64,000 bases of DNA from Mactra quadrangularis (taxonomy: Eukaryota > Mollusca > Bivalvia > Venerida > Mactridae): the NCBI GenBank assembly GCA_025267735.1, contig CM046308.1, forward strand, positions 40,227,267-40,291,266. The letters run 5' to 3'. Of this stretch, positions 36,523 to 45,015 are shown one piece after another. The notes beneath the pieces were generated by a model, which was not told the origin of the DNA, searched no databases, and saw only the letters and a program-made list of their open reading frames with translations. How positions within the stretch are numbered: position 1 is the stretch's first letter; every line of letters begins with the position of its first letter. The position numbers were made by a program, and so were the translations under genes.

Positions 36523-38220
36523 ATGGCCCAAACAATTAAATTAATCAAGATTAATGAGGCGAGTAGTAGAGAACTTCAGACTATTCCTGGTGTGGGCCCC
36601 AAAATTGCAGAAAACATAATGACATTTAGACAACATCTACCAATTACCCGGCATAATGTAGAAGAAATAAAACAATTTAGGGTTACGCCTCTCATTCTTG
36701 ATTTACTTGATTTTAGTTATGATGATGAGGTGGATCTAGATAGAGGTGATATAGTTAGTGATGCCTATATCCAAAAGTTAAGACAAGCCCAAGGCATTGA
36801 TGCCAAGGCTAGTACTTTGGAGTCTGGTATCACATCTACACCTATGAAATCGGTCACCAAATCTGATTTAACGGGAACTAGGGAAGTGATTAAGGATGTA
36901 ACTGATCTGATTGAAGGCTATGAGAAATCACATGCTCCTGGACGTTCCACTCTTGCTGGAGATGACACTTTACTTGGTGCTAGACCCAAGAAACGGGAAG
37001 CCAGACAAGTTTATGTACCCCCAGCGCTGAGGAATAGGAGTAATGTTTCTCAGTCACCTATCCTAGACGACCTTCCTAAGGAAGAGCATAGCAGGGACCC
37101 AGTTGGCCGTCTTAACCCTGATATGGAAACTCTTATTCGGGGCACTTTGGAAACCAACAGGGTTCTAGCTGAGGTTCTTAGGGGGGACCGTCAACAAGAC
37201 AGGGACACCGGGAATAGAAGGGCAGCTGCAAATGCTCCCAGAACTTTCTCAGTCCCCAAAAACCTTTGTTTTGATGGGAAGGGTGAGTGGACCACTTTTA
37301 TTAGGAAGTTTAACAGTTACGCTTCTCTGGCAGGGTTTAGGGGTGAGGACAGAATGGACCTCATGATGTGGTGTTTGTCTGGTAGGGCTGCGGATTATTT
37401 CTCTAACTTACTAGATAGACATCCGGATCTGAGATTCTTTGATGTCCTTACTCTACTAACTAAAAGATTTGGTAGAAAAGATTTAGTGGAGACCCTTATG
37501 GCCGAATTTCAGACGGAAAAACAAAATCCTGATGAAAGCTTGGATGATTGGGCAGATAGGATTGAGGACCTGGCGTATAGGGCATTTCCGGAACTCCCCC
37601 AAGAACGTGTGACACAACTTTGTATCATGCGTCTATGCCAAGGTTGCTTGGACAAGGAGGCCGGACACCACACTATTACCGGGCCCACTCGTCCAAATTC
37701 AGTTCAATCAGCTCTTGAGGAAATAAGGTGGTTCCAACTGAATCAGAAAGTTGTTTTCGGCCGTCAATCTAAATCGGTCAAAGCTGTAGGAAGGGGAGAT
37801 GACTCAGACTTTCATGAATATGAAGATTCGGGCGTTAATCCTTCCATTCAAGCTGTGACCACGAATAGATCAAATGGCCGAACTTTTCAACCCCCCAACA
37901 CACAAAATAAATTTTCGGACAGAGTTGACAATTTAGAAGTTAAAATGGATAAAGTTTTAGGGATGTTGGGGGACTTACAAACTAAATTAGACAGATACAG
38001 TGGCCCAAAGAAAGTTTCTTTCGGAAAATCTATATCCCCCACGAATCAAAATTCTAAAACTTCCAAACCTTTTGAATGTTTCTTGTGTAAGGAAAAGGGA
38101 CACTTCATGGCGAATTGCCCAAATAAAAGTAAATTTAAACGGGTGTCCCAAATGCTTGAAGGGGATGATTTGGACTATGAGCAAGATTTAAACTGCTCAG
38201 GGTCGGAGGAAGAGGCCTAA
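36523..38220 (+). CDS. gag: Gag with N-terminal helix-hairpin-helix
   Basis: The ATG at 36,523 is the first in frame (the open frame starts a few codons earlier at TTG). It gives 565 residues. Residues about 9-37 (INEASSRELQTIPGVGPK and following) match the ComEA-type helix-hairpin-helix DNA-binding motif, with the GVG turn. A capsid-like retrotransposon Gag domain spans about 245-415 (FDGKGEWTTFIRKF to the LNQKVVFG region). A CX2CX4HX4C zinc knuckle lies at 519-532 (CFLCKEKGHFMANC). The tail is acidic. The frame ends at TAA 38,218-38,220 and overlaps Pol by 40 bases. A splice acceptor-like CTTTAG sits 26 bases before the ATG. Gag forms the virus-like particle. The helix-hairpin-helix is unusual for the family. 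Confidence 0.93.
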   Translation: MAQTIKLIKINEASSRELQTIPGVGPKIAENIMTFRQHLPITRHNVEEIKQFRVTPLILDLLDFSYDDEVDLDRGDIVSDAYIQKLRQAQGIDAKASTLESGITSTPMKSVTKSDLTGTREVIKDVTDLIEGYEKSHAPGRSTLAGDDTLLGARPKKREARQVYVPPALRNRSNVSQSPILDDLPKEEHSRDPVGRLNPDMETLIRGTLETNRVLAEVLRGDRQQDRDTGNRRAAANAPRTFSVPKNLCFDGKGEWTTFIRKFNSYASLAGFRGEDRMDLMMWCLSGRAADYFSNLLDRHPDLRFFDVLTLLTKRFGRKDLVETLMAEFQTEKQNPDESLDDWADRIEDLAYRAFPELPQERVTQLCIMRLCQGCLDKEAGHHTITGPTRPNSVQSALEEIRWFQLNQKVVFGRQSKSVKAVGRGDDSDFHEYEDSGVNPSIQAVTTNRSNGRTFQPPNTQNKFSDRVDNLEVKMDKVLGMLGDLQTKLDRYSGPKKVSFGKSISPTNQNSKTSKPFECFLCKEKGHFMANCPNKSKFKRVSQMLEGDDLDYEQDLNCSGSEEEA

Positions 38221-38249
38221 CTCTGACCCAACCTAGGGATGAATCTTCC
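38187..38249 (+). promoter_or_regulatory. -1 ribosomal frameshift site with stem-loop/pseudoknot
   Basis: In the Gag frame the bases read T TTA AAC (38,187-38,193), a classical X XXY YYZ slippery heptamer, and the Pol frame is exactly -1. After a 6-nt spacer (TGCTCA), GGGTCGGAG (38,200-38,208) pairs with CTCTGACCC (38,221-38,229) as a 9-bp stem with one G-U. Loop bases GAAGA (38,209-38,213) can pair with TCTTC (38,244-38,248) to make an H-type pseudoknot. The Gag stop codon lies in the loop. Confidence 0.85.
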
Positions 38250-41200
38250 AATGGGCCAAACAAATCTATTATTGACTCCTGGGATGTGGGTTCGGCACCT
38301 AATGAAGTTAGTGTCTGTCAAATGAGGTCAGGTTCCATGTTCCGAATTGGGGTCCAAATAAATGATTTGTGTACAGCGGCAGTGGTAGACACAGCTGCTG
38401 AAGTGTCCATAATATCGGACTCCCTATACAGGAGATTGAGTCCCAAACCTAAGTTCGTTAAGGGCGTCACTCTACATACGGCGGGGAAACAAATGGATAT
38501 GTATGGGTTCGTTGTAGGCCCGGTATCTCTTCACGTTGGGGAAAGCATTTACTCTCTATGTGTGTATGTTGCCCCAATTGAGGACGATATGCTTCTAGGT
38601 TTAGATTTCTTAAAAACTTACGGGGCAAAATTAGATCTTAGTAAGTCCCAATTTTTGATAAATGACGAAATCATACCCATGAACGCAAATGGGCTCGACG
38701 ATGAACCTAGGGTATCTAAAGTAAGGGTAACTCATCGAAACGTGGTACCCCCAAATTCCGTTGCTCATGTAGAATGTAAATTGGATGATACTCTACCACA
38801 ATTTGTTGTAGAACCGTCACCTGATAGTAAGTGCTTAGTTATGAAAACTGTTCACACCGGTGGGAGAAATCCAACCATTTGTGTCATGAACGTAACTAAC
38901 CACATACAAACCCTTAAGAAAGACAAAATTGTGGCAAATGCATCAGTGGTCAGTACTATCCTGCCTGTTCCTAAGGAATTAGACAATGGTCAGAGGGTAT
39001 GTTCTGTGCAGCCTAATTTAGACAATTTTGATAATGATCTTTTGGTTCCTGAACACCTAAAATTAATGTATGAACAATCGTGTACTAATCTGAACAAAAT
39101 TCAATGTAAACAATTTGCACAGTTGATCACAGAATATCAAGATGTATTTGCCCAACATGAGTTTGATTTAGGAGGTTTCACGGAAGTCCAACACCGAATC
39201 GACACTGGGAATGAAAGGCCAATCAAACAAAAATTACGTAGGACACCAGTTTACTTTGCTTCTGAAGAGGAAGCTCATTTAGACAAAATGTTAAAATCAG
39301 GTGTCATTCAACCTTCAATTTCGGAATGGGCCTCTCCCCCCGTGTTGGTTAGGAAAAGAGATGGTTCTGTCCGATGGTGTGTGGATTATCGTGCTCTTAA
39401 TAATGTGACTGTTAAGGATGTATACCCCTTACCCATTATTGAGGAGTGTATGGACACTCTGTGCGGAAACCAATGGTTCTCCAAATTGGATGCTAACTCA
39501 GCATATTGGCAAATTCCAATCTCTGAGGAAGACCGTCCAAAGACAGCTTTTACCACAAAGTACGGCTTATTTGAATTTGTTAAATTAGCTTTTGGTCTCT
39601 GCAACGCACCGGCAACCTATGCTCGTGTTATAAATTTAGTTCTTAGAGGTCTTACCTGGAATATAGTTTTGGCCTTTTTAGATGATATTTTGGTACTGGG
39701 TAAGAATTTCGAAGATCATGTACAAAATTTAAAACGAGTGTTTGAAAGGTTAAGAAATTACAAATTGAAGCTTAAGCCTAAAAAATGCATTTTCTTTCAA
39801 ACTCAAGTTGATTTCTTAGGCCGTACTGTGTCGGGTAAGGGTATACAGTTAAGTGAAGATTCCATTGCTGTTTTAAAAAATTGGGAATTTCCCAAGAATA
39901 GCAAGGAAGTTGAAAAGTTCCTGGGTTTGGCCAACTACCACAGGACATTCATTAAGAACTTTGCTGAGTTGGCCGCACCTTTGTATGAGTTGACCGGTAA
40001 AAAACCATACCACTGGGGTGAAAAACAAAATAACGCTTTTGAAGACTTAAAGCTGGCATTGATATCTCCGCCTGTATTGAGTCTTCCTAATAGCGAGGGT
40101 AATTTCATTTTGGACACTGATGCTTCAGGGGTGGCTATTGGCGGGGAATTATCTCAAATTCAAAATGGGGAAGAAAAAGTAATAGCTTACAGTAGTTTCT
40201 CGCTTTCATGTGAACAGAGAAAATACTGTACAACTAGGTTAGAATTATTAGCAGTGGTTAGGTTAACACGGCACTTCAGGCATTACTTGCTGGGTAGACC
40301 TTTCATTGTTCGGACCGATCATAGTAGTCTGGTTTGGTTGTTGAATTTCAAGAATCCACAAGGCCAGATTGCTAGGTGGTTAGAAGAACTCAGTCAATAT
40401 GACATGGAAGTGAAACATAGACCCGGCTCAAGACATGCCAATGCAGATGCCTTGTCTAGGTTGACTGATGCTGAGGTGTGTGATAACTTTAAGTTGGGGC
40501 AGGGTATTGAACATTTACCATGCGGGGGCTGTGCTTATTGCAAGAGGATGCACAAATCCTGGTCTGAGTTTACCTCAGAGGTAGACGATGTTTTGCCTTT
40601 GGCCAGGGGTGTGCCTATTTGCGATAAACCCACGGTCTCCCAACTGGGAACCACTGACGGGGTTACAATGATAAATGACGGTGAATCTTGTATCCACTCA
40701 CATTTTGAGATAACCCTTCCTGGTGGTGTACCCTGCTCTGAGAACGAATTTAAGGTCTTGGCCGTTTCTGATGAAACATCTGACCAGGGTCTGAGTTATT
40801 GGGGTTTTGATAGAAATAAATTAATTGAATCTCAACAAAAAGATCCAGATCTTGCCTTTTTGTCGGATTGGCTCATAAATGGAACCATACCAAGTCAAGG
40901 TTCTCTTATACAGGCTAGTCCAGCAGCTAGGTATTACTGGATTAACAAAGAACTTTTTATCTTGATTGATGGGGTAATTTGGAAGGAAAACCTTGAGGAC
41001 CATGATAGAGTTTTGGTTGTACCTGAGTCATTAAGACCCGAAATACTAGAACTCAATCACGATATTCCTAGCGCAGGCCATCAGGGAGTGGCGCGGACCA
41101 TTTCCAAACTTACTCAGAAATATTTTTGGCACGGCCTTAAATCTGATGTTCGTAGGTACGTGACCTCCTGTGGCCCATGTAACCAAAGTAAAAAACCAAA

Positions 41201-42332
41201 TAGGATATCTAAAAGTCCACTCAAAATTTTCCATGCTGGTGCCACTCTAGATAAAGTTCACATAGATTTTTTGGGACCTTTGACTCGCACTGAGAATGGT
41301 AATGAATACGTACTCATGGTTGTAGATCAGTTTACGAAATGGGTTGAATGTATTCCGTTGCCTTCACAGACGGCAGAAGTCACGGCCAAAGCCTTGATTG
41401 ATAACTTTTTTAGTAGATTTGGCTATCCGTTGGAAATATTTAGTGATCAAGGCAGTAATTTTCAAAGTAAATTGTTTACCAAATTATGTGAAATTATGAA
41501 AATTCATAAAACTAGAACTACCCCATACAGGCCATCTGGGAACGGCCAGGTAGAAAGATTTAATAGAACCTTGATGGACTCAGTGCGGTGTTTCGTCCAA
41601 AAATCTCCTAATACTTGGGATATCTACCTACCCCAGATAGCGGGAGCCCTCCGATCATGCGTTAATCGGGTGACTGGATTCACTCCCAACAAACTAATGC
41701 TGGGAAGAGAGGTATCCCAACCTGCTGACTTGGTCTATCCTCTGATCCAAGTCCAAGCTGGGGAGGGCGGAACACAGGATGAGTATTTAGCCAGGTTGGA
41801 GGAAAAAATTAAGCTTGCCCATAAAACTGCTAGAGAAACTCTGAAATGTAGTCAGGATCACATGAGAAGGGATCATGATCTAAGGGTCCTGGAGAAGCCA
41901 TACGCTCTAGGAGACTTAGTTTATGTTCTTAACTCCGGCATACCTAAAGGAAAAAGCAAAAAACTATCTCCTGTTTGGAAAGGGCCAGGCATAATAGTCT
42001 TGAAAATTTCTCCAACACTTTATAAAATTAAACTCAAAAATTCAATATTCACGGCCCATCATGATAAAATGAAATTATGTCTTGACAGGTCCCTCCCTAT
42101 TTGGCTCCAGAATTACATGGATGGCACGAAAAGGCTGGAACAACTTGTTCCACAGCCCAAAGAATCCCATGATTCTGTCATTTATTGTGTTTGTAGGAAA
42201 CCATACCGGGGAGAATTCATGATACAATGTGATGATTGCTCGGAGTGGTACCATGGTGCTTGTATAAACATTACCGCGGCTGACTCCTTGGGCATTGATA
42301 GTTTAATTTGTAAATTATGTCAAGGCACTTAA
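38193..42332 (+). CDS. pol: Pol: protease, RT, RNase H, integrase, C-terminal PHD finger
   Basis: The frame is open from 38,181, has no ATG near its start and is reached by -1 frameshifting. Residue numbers here count from 38,286. The protease has VDTAAEVSII (DTA in place of the usual DTG/DSG) at ~34. The RT carries FLDDILV (D466, D467). RNase H has LDTDAS, RLELLAV and RTDHSSL. A CGGCAYC cluster follows. The integrase has an HHCC zinc region (NHDIPSAGHQG, CGPC) and a catalytic triad D994, D1054, E1090 with exactly 35 residues between the last two. A GPY/F-like module (PVWKGPG) follows. The final ~50 residues are a C4HC3 PHD finger starting at about 1300 (YCVCRKPY, CDDCSEWYHGAC, CKLC). All catalytic motifs look intact. 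Confidence 0.95.
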   Translation: MLRVGGRGLTLTQPRDESSNGPNKSIIDSWDVGSAPNEVSVCQMRSGSMFRIGVQINDLCTAAVVDTAAEVSIISDSLYRRLSPKPKFVKGVTLHTAGKQMDMYGFVVGPVSLHVGESIYSLCVYVAPIEDDMLLGLDFLKTYGAKLDLSKSQFLINDEIIPMNANGLDDEPRVSKVRVTHRNVVPPNSVAHVECKLDDTLPQFVVEPSPDSKCLVMKTVHTGGRNPTICVMNVTNHIQTLKKDKIVANASVVSTILPVPKELDNGQRVCSVQPNLDNFDNDLLVPEHLKLMYEQSCTNLNKIQCKQFAQLITEYQDVFAQHEFDLGGFTEVQHRIDTGNERPIKQKLRRTPVYFASEEEAHLDKMLKSGVIQPSISEWASPPVLVRKRDGSVRWCVDYRALNNVTVKDVYPLPIIEECMDTLCGNQWFSKLDANSAYWQIPISEEDRPKTAFTTKYGLFEFVKLAFGLCNAPATYARVINLVLRGLTWNIVLAFLDDILVLGKNFEDHVQNLKRVFERLRNYKLKLKPKKCIFFQTQVDFLGRTVSGKGIQLSEDSIAVLKNWEFPKNSKEVEKFLGLANYHRTFIKNFAELAAPLYELTGKKPYHWGEKQNNAFEDLKLALISPPVLSLPNSEGNFILDTDASGVAIGGELSQIQNGEEKVIAYSSFSLSCEQRKYCTTRLELLAVVRLTRHFRHYLLGRPFIVRTDHSSLVWLLNFKNPQGQIARWLEELSQYDMEVKHRPGSRHANADALSRLTDAEVCDNFKLGQGIEHLPCGGCAYCKRMHKSWSEFTSEVDDVLPLARGVPICDKPTVSQLGTTDGVTMINDGESCIHSHFEITLPGGVPCSENEFKVLAVSDETSDQGLSYWGFDRNKLIESQQKDPDLAFLSDWLINGTIPSQGSLIQASPAARYYWINKELFILIDGVIWKENLEDHDRVLVVPESLRPEILELNHDIPSAGHQGVARTISKLTQKYFWHGLKSDVRRYVTSCGPCNQSKKPNRISKSPLKIFHAGATLDKVHIDFLGPLTRTENGNEYVLMVVDQFTKWVECIPLPSQTAEVTAKALIDNFFSRFGYPLEIFSDQGSNFQSKLFTKLCEIMKIHKTRTTPYRPSGNGQVERFNRTLMDSVRCFVQKSPNTWDIYLPQIAGALRSCVNRVTGFTPNKLMLGREVSQPADLVYPLIQVQAGEGGTQDEYLARLEEKIKLAHKTARETLKCSQDHMRRDHDLRVLEKPYALGDLVYVLNSGIPKGKSKKLSPVWKGPGIIVLKISPTLYKIKLKNSIFTAHHDKMKLCLDRSLPIWLQNYMDGTKRLEQLVPQPKESHDSVIYCVCRKPYRGEFMIQCDDCSEWYHGACINITAADSLGIDSLICKLCQGT

Positions 42333-42339
42333 TGTATTT

Positions 42340-42376
42340 GATTTTGTTGTTTTGATTATTTCAGGTAATTTTTATA
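42340..42376 (+). promoter_or_regulatory. Splice acceptor-like site before ORF3
   Basis: A T-rich tract ends TTTGATTATTTCAG, with AG at 42,363-42,364, 13 bases before the ORF3 start codon and 31 bases after the Pol stop. With the donor-like site in the 5' LTR it would allow an env-like spliced subgenomic mRNA. This is inference from the consensus. Confidence 0.5.
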
Positions 42377-43834
42377 ATGGAGGTTATTAAGGTCACTGAA
42401 GAGAAGTTGGTGAAGGGTTGTTTAATCCCACCCAAAACTCTCTTTGAAGAAACTCTAGGCATGGCTAAGGGGTTACCTGAGGGGGAGTTTAAACGGTTAG
42501 CTATTCTGGCATACCAGTTAGCTGTCCGTAAGGGAAACTGGCGTTGGGTAGAGCAAGCCCAACTCAGCGCTTCAGTTTTCCTTGCTAATTCATGGATTCT
42601 TAAAAACATGCCCCATAAGAATCGTAGAAAGAACAAGGTTAGCGTGCCAAAGGTCAAGGTCATCCAAGATGTTCCTACTGATATGGTTAAGGATGTGAGG
42701 TTGCAAGACAACCCAAATTTGACTGTGGTTCAGGAGGATGCCGCTGAGACAACTGACCAGCTCCTCGAGAAAATGGAGTCTCTACTAATGAGCTCACCTT
42801 CCGAGGATGCCCCTGCACCCATGTGTGTGGTCACTGACCCACCATGTGACACTGCTACTTCAGATGTCAATATGGCACCTTCTTCTCCTGCTGTAGTTTC
42901 AAAAAAGGGGGAAAACCAGGATAAGGAAAATGTGAGTTCCAAAACTAGGAAAACTAAAATTTCGCATTGCCCTGCTTTAGAGTGCACCTACAAGGCCCGT
43001 CTATTGAGGCAGCATGCAGTCTCTAGACATCTTCCTGGGTGCTTCAGGTCATTTAGTAAGGCTAAATTTGAGGTAGAAGAGAAAGTCATGGTAGGTCAAG
43101 TCTCCTTTCTCCTCAAGTTAAGTGAAATGGTCCCTGATAATGCTGGCAAAGGGTTGGATGGTCTTGTAGACATATTTAATAAGTCCAAGGTTATCCAGGT
43201 CAATACCCCTGTCAGTGAGGCATATGGGTGTTACTTTTCAGTCATTTGCAAGTTTAAGGGTTGGTCTACCCCGGTCGATGGGTTTAGGTTAGCACCTTTA
43301 AACTCCACGGCCTGTTTGCTACACTGGCGCTCTCTGTTGGCTTTGCTCAATTTAGTGCCTAAGCAACAACGCCGGGGTTTGGTGTCTACTTCTGAACCAC
43401 CATTGAAGCCTGTGTCTGCTAATCAAAGTAAGGCAGGTAAGGGAAAGTCTAACCTGTTGGCTGAAAGTAAATCCAGGTTAAATCCAACAGTCAGTAAGGG
43501 TAATATGCCTCATTTTCTAGCTTGCATTGATAGCCACATGCATGTAGACAGGTTAAGTAAACGGATTCTTGGGTCTCCTAAGTGTGAGGACTTAGATAAG
43601 CTCCTGAACCTTAGTCCTCCAGTTACTCCCTCCCATCCAATCAGGTTAATGGGTGTAGTGGCTAATTTCTGTGACCCCGGTACTTTCCCAACAGAATTGT
43701 CATCTAACCCTTTGGTTAAGATATCTCTGGGCGTTCATCCCCGTCAAATCAGGTCATTTTCAGAAGACAAGCAACAACAATTTGCTAGTCTATTGACGGA
43801 TTCAAGGGTGGTAGCCCTGGGAGAAGTGGGTTAA
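42377..43834 (+). CDS. ORF3, N-terminal part: zinc-finger-like region and start of TatD domain
   Basis: The ORF starts at an ATG in the env position of the retroelement and has 485 codons. The N-terminal ~380 residues are not recognised. They are basic in places (PHKNRRKNK) and include a C2H2-like cluster (CPALEC..., HAVSRHLPGC) near residues 196-222. From about 380 a TatD-type metal-dependent hydrolase begins. DSHMHVD supplies H387 and H389, the usual HxH metal ligands, then SLGVHP, then GEVG with E483. A TAA codon at 43,832-43,834 stops the frame where the family normally continues GE[IV]GLD. The same frame resumes directly after the stop (43,838-44,338), so one substitution separates the halves. 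TatD proteins cut DNA/RNA 3'-5'. An ORF of this type in a retroelement is not one I can name. Confidence 0.85.
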   Translation: MEVIKVTEEKLVKGCLIPPKTLFEETLGMAKGLPEGEFKRLAILAYQLAVRKGNWRWVEQAQLSASVFLANSWILKNMPHKNRRKNKVSVPKVKVIQDVPTDMVKDVRLQDNPNLTVVQEDAAETTDQLLEKMESLLMSSPSEDAPAPMCVVTDPPCDTATSDVNMAPSSPAVVSKKGENQDKENVSSKTRKTKISHCPALECTYKARLLRQHAVSRHLPGCFRSFSKAKFEVEEKVMVGQVSFLLKLSEMVPDNAGKGLDGLVDIFNKSKVIQVNTPVSEAYGCYFSVICKFKGWSTPVDGFRLAPLNSTACLLHWRSLLALLNLVPKQQRRGLVSTSEPPLKPVSANQSKAGKGKSNLLAESKSRLNPTVSKGNMPHFLACIDSHMHVDRLSKRILGSPKCEDLDKLLNLSPPVTPSHPIRLMGVVANFCDPGTFPTELSSNPLVKISLGVHPRQIRSFSEDKQQQFASLLTDSRVVALGEVG

Positions 43835-43837
43835 GAT

Positions 43838-44338
43838 ATGACAGAAACTCACGTTCCTTTAGCTGAACAGGAAGGGTTTCTTCATTCCTTTTTAGGCCGT
43901 TTTTGTACTACTCACAGGCCCCTTGTCCTGCACATACGTGGTAACAATACCGTAGAGGGTGCCAAACTCTATAGTAAAGTGTTTGACATTGCTCGCGATT
44001 ATTGTGGTAAAGCTCAGCTAATCCACCTTCACTGTTTTGGGGGCTCTGTCTCTGACGTGGAGGGATGGTTGGGTTATTTCAGAAACTGTTATTTTGGGTT
44101 TACAGCAGGGGTCAAGTCATTCTCTCAAGACAAAATATTGGGTCTAAAAAGGGTCCCGAATGATCGTATTCTGCTGGAAACCGATGCACCGTACCTCTCA
44201 CCTAGATCGGATTTAGGGTGTAATCATCCTTTATTCCTAGGAGATGTTGGCAAATTGGTGGCTGATAAAAAGGGCATAAAGTTAGAGGAGTTAATCCATC
44301 TATCCTTTGAGAATGCTACCAGGTTGTATGGTTTCTAG
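43838..44338 (+). CDS. ORF3, C-terminal part: rest of TatD-type nuclease domain
   Basis: This is in the same frame as the preceding ORF and follows its in-frame TAA with one codon between. It holds the remaining TatD motifs: PLVLHIRG (H32 counting from this ATG), LIHLHCFGGS and ILLETDAPYLSP, in the family's usual order and spacing. The C-terminus LSFENATRLYGF is also typical (the family ends with an N...RLF-like motif). Together the two halves contain every metal-binding position expected. The fragment alone, without the HxH part, could not be an active TatD enzyme. Whether the stop is read through, is specific to this copy, or is an assembly error is undecided. Confidence 0.85.
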   Translation: MTETHVPLAEQEGFLHSFLGRFCTTHRPLVLHIRGNNTVEGAKLYSKVFDIARDYCGKAQLIHLHCFGGSVSDVEGWLGYFRNCYFGFTAGVKSFSQDKILGLKRVPNDRILLETDAPYLSPRSDLGCNHPLFLGDVGKLVADKKGIKLEELIHLSFENATRLYGF

Positions 44339-44713
44339 TGGGATAGGTTTTTCGGTGTTTTTTATTTTGGGGGAATTTTTTGACATTTTTGGGGCTAAGT
44401 TATATGGTCATCACAATCCTTACTATTTTAGGACTTCACCCTTGGTACATCTCTCTCAGGTTCCTCAGCCCCATCATTAATCTGATTATTTGTTAAATTT
44501 TATGCTGAAACCTTGATTACTTTTCCTGGGGTGTTCTCATTAGTAATGATATTGGGCAATAATGTCAAATCCCTGCATTATTATCTTTTGACTTAAATTT
44601 GGGTATTCATTTTGGCACTTAGTAAAATTATCTTGTTAGCTTTTGAATTAAATTTGGGTATTTAATTTGGTTTTCTAAATTTACTTGGGGTAGGGAAAAC
44701 CTCCAACCATTTA
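44339..44713 (+). other. Retroelement 3' untranslated interior
   Basis: T-rich sequence between ORF3 and the polypurine tract. A TTGAMTTAAATTTGGGTAT-like motif occurs twice (about 44,587 and 44,643). No ORF. Confidence 0.6.
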
Positions 44714-44726
44714 GGACGGGGAAGAG
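44714..44726 (+). other. Polypurine tract
   Basis: GGACGGGGAAGAG abuts the TG start of the 3' LTR. It would prime plus-strand DNA synthesis. Confidence 0.8.
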
Positions 44727-45015
44727 TGTAGTGGTAACCAGTCTTGGACAAGTGCTTGCTTAATTGGTAGCAGCCAGCCATTGATCAACCAATAGGAAGA
44801 CAGGACCTGGTCCATCAACCAATGGGAAGTCAGAACCTGGCACGCGCGCTGAACAACCAATCAGAAGCAAGCTCCGTCAACCGTCTGGCTGTAGAACCCG
44901 CTCCTCGCTCTCTTGGCTTTGGAAACTCACTCTGTACAGACGTGCATATAGAACTCTGTTCTCCACAGCTCTCATAGTAAGTGCAAGCTACTTAAAGACT
45001 TTCACATTTACTATA
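44727..45015 (+). repeat. 3' LTR
   Basis: A 289-bp copy of the 5' LTR with two visible substitutions. It is followed by CTAG, the target duplication. Confidence 0.95.

Larger units (their letters stand above)
34584..45015 (+). mobile_element. 10.4-kb Ty3/gypsy-type LTR retrotransposon with a third ORF
   Basis: Two 289-bp LTRs flank a ~9.9-kb interior. The order is gag, then protease-RT-RNase H-integrase-PHD, then a TatD-type ORF. The order of RNase H before integrase is typical of Ty3/gypsy (Metaviridae-type) elements. The LTRs differ at two positions that I could see, so the copy is young. CTAG (or ACTAG, the boundary being ambiguous by one base) is duplicated at both edges. A polypurine tract precedes the 3' LTR. 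No canonical tRNA primer site starting TGG follows the 5' LTR. Gag and Pol frames are intact, but ORF3 carries one in-frame stop. Confidence 0.95.

Noticed and set aside
38286..38288. Independent Pol start at GTG
   Set aside because: The frame is open back into Gag and a slippery heptamer with stem explains its expression.
42361..42987. Minus-strand ORFs under ORF3
   Set aside because: Shadows of the plus-strand coding frame, without features of their own.
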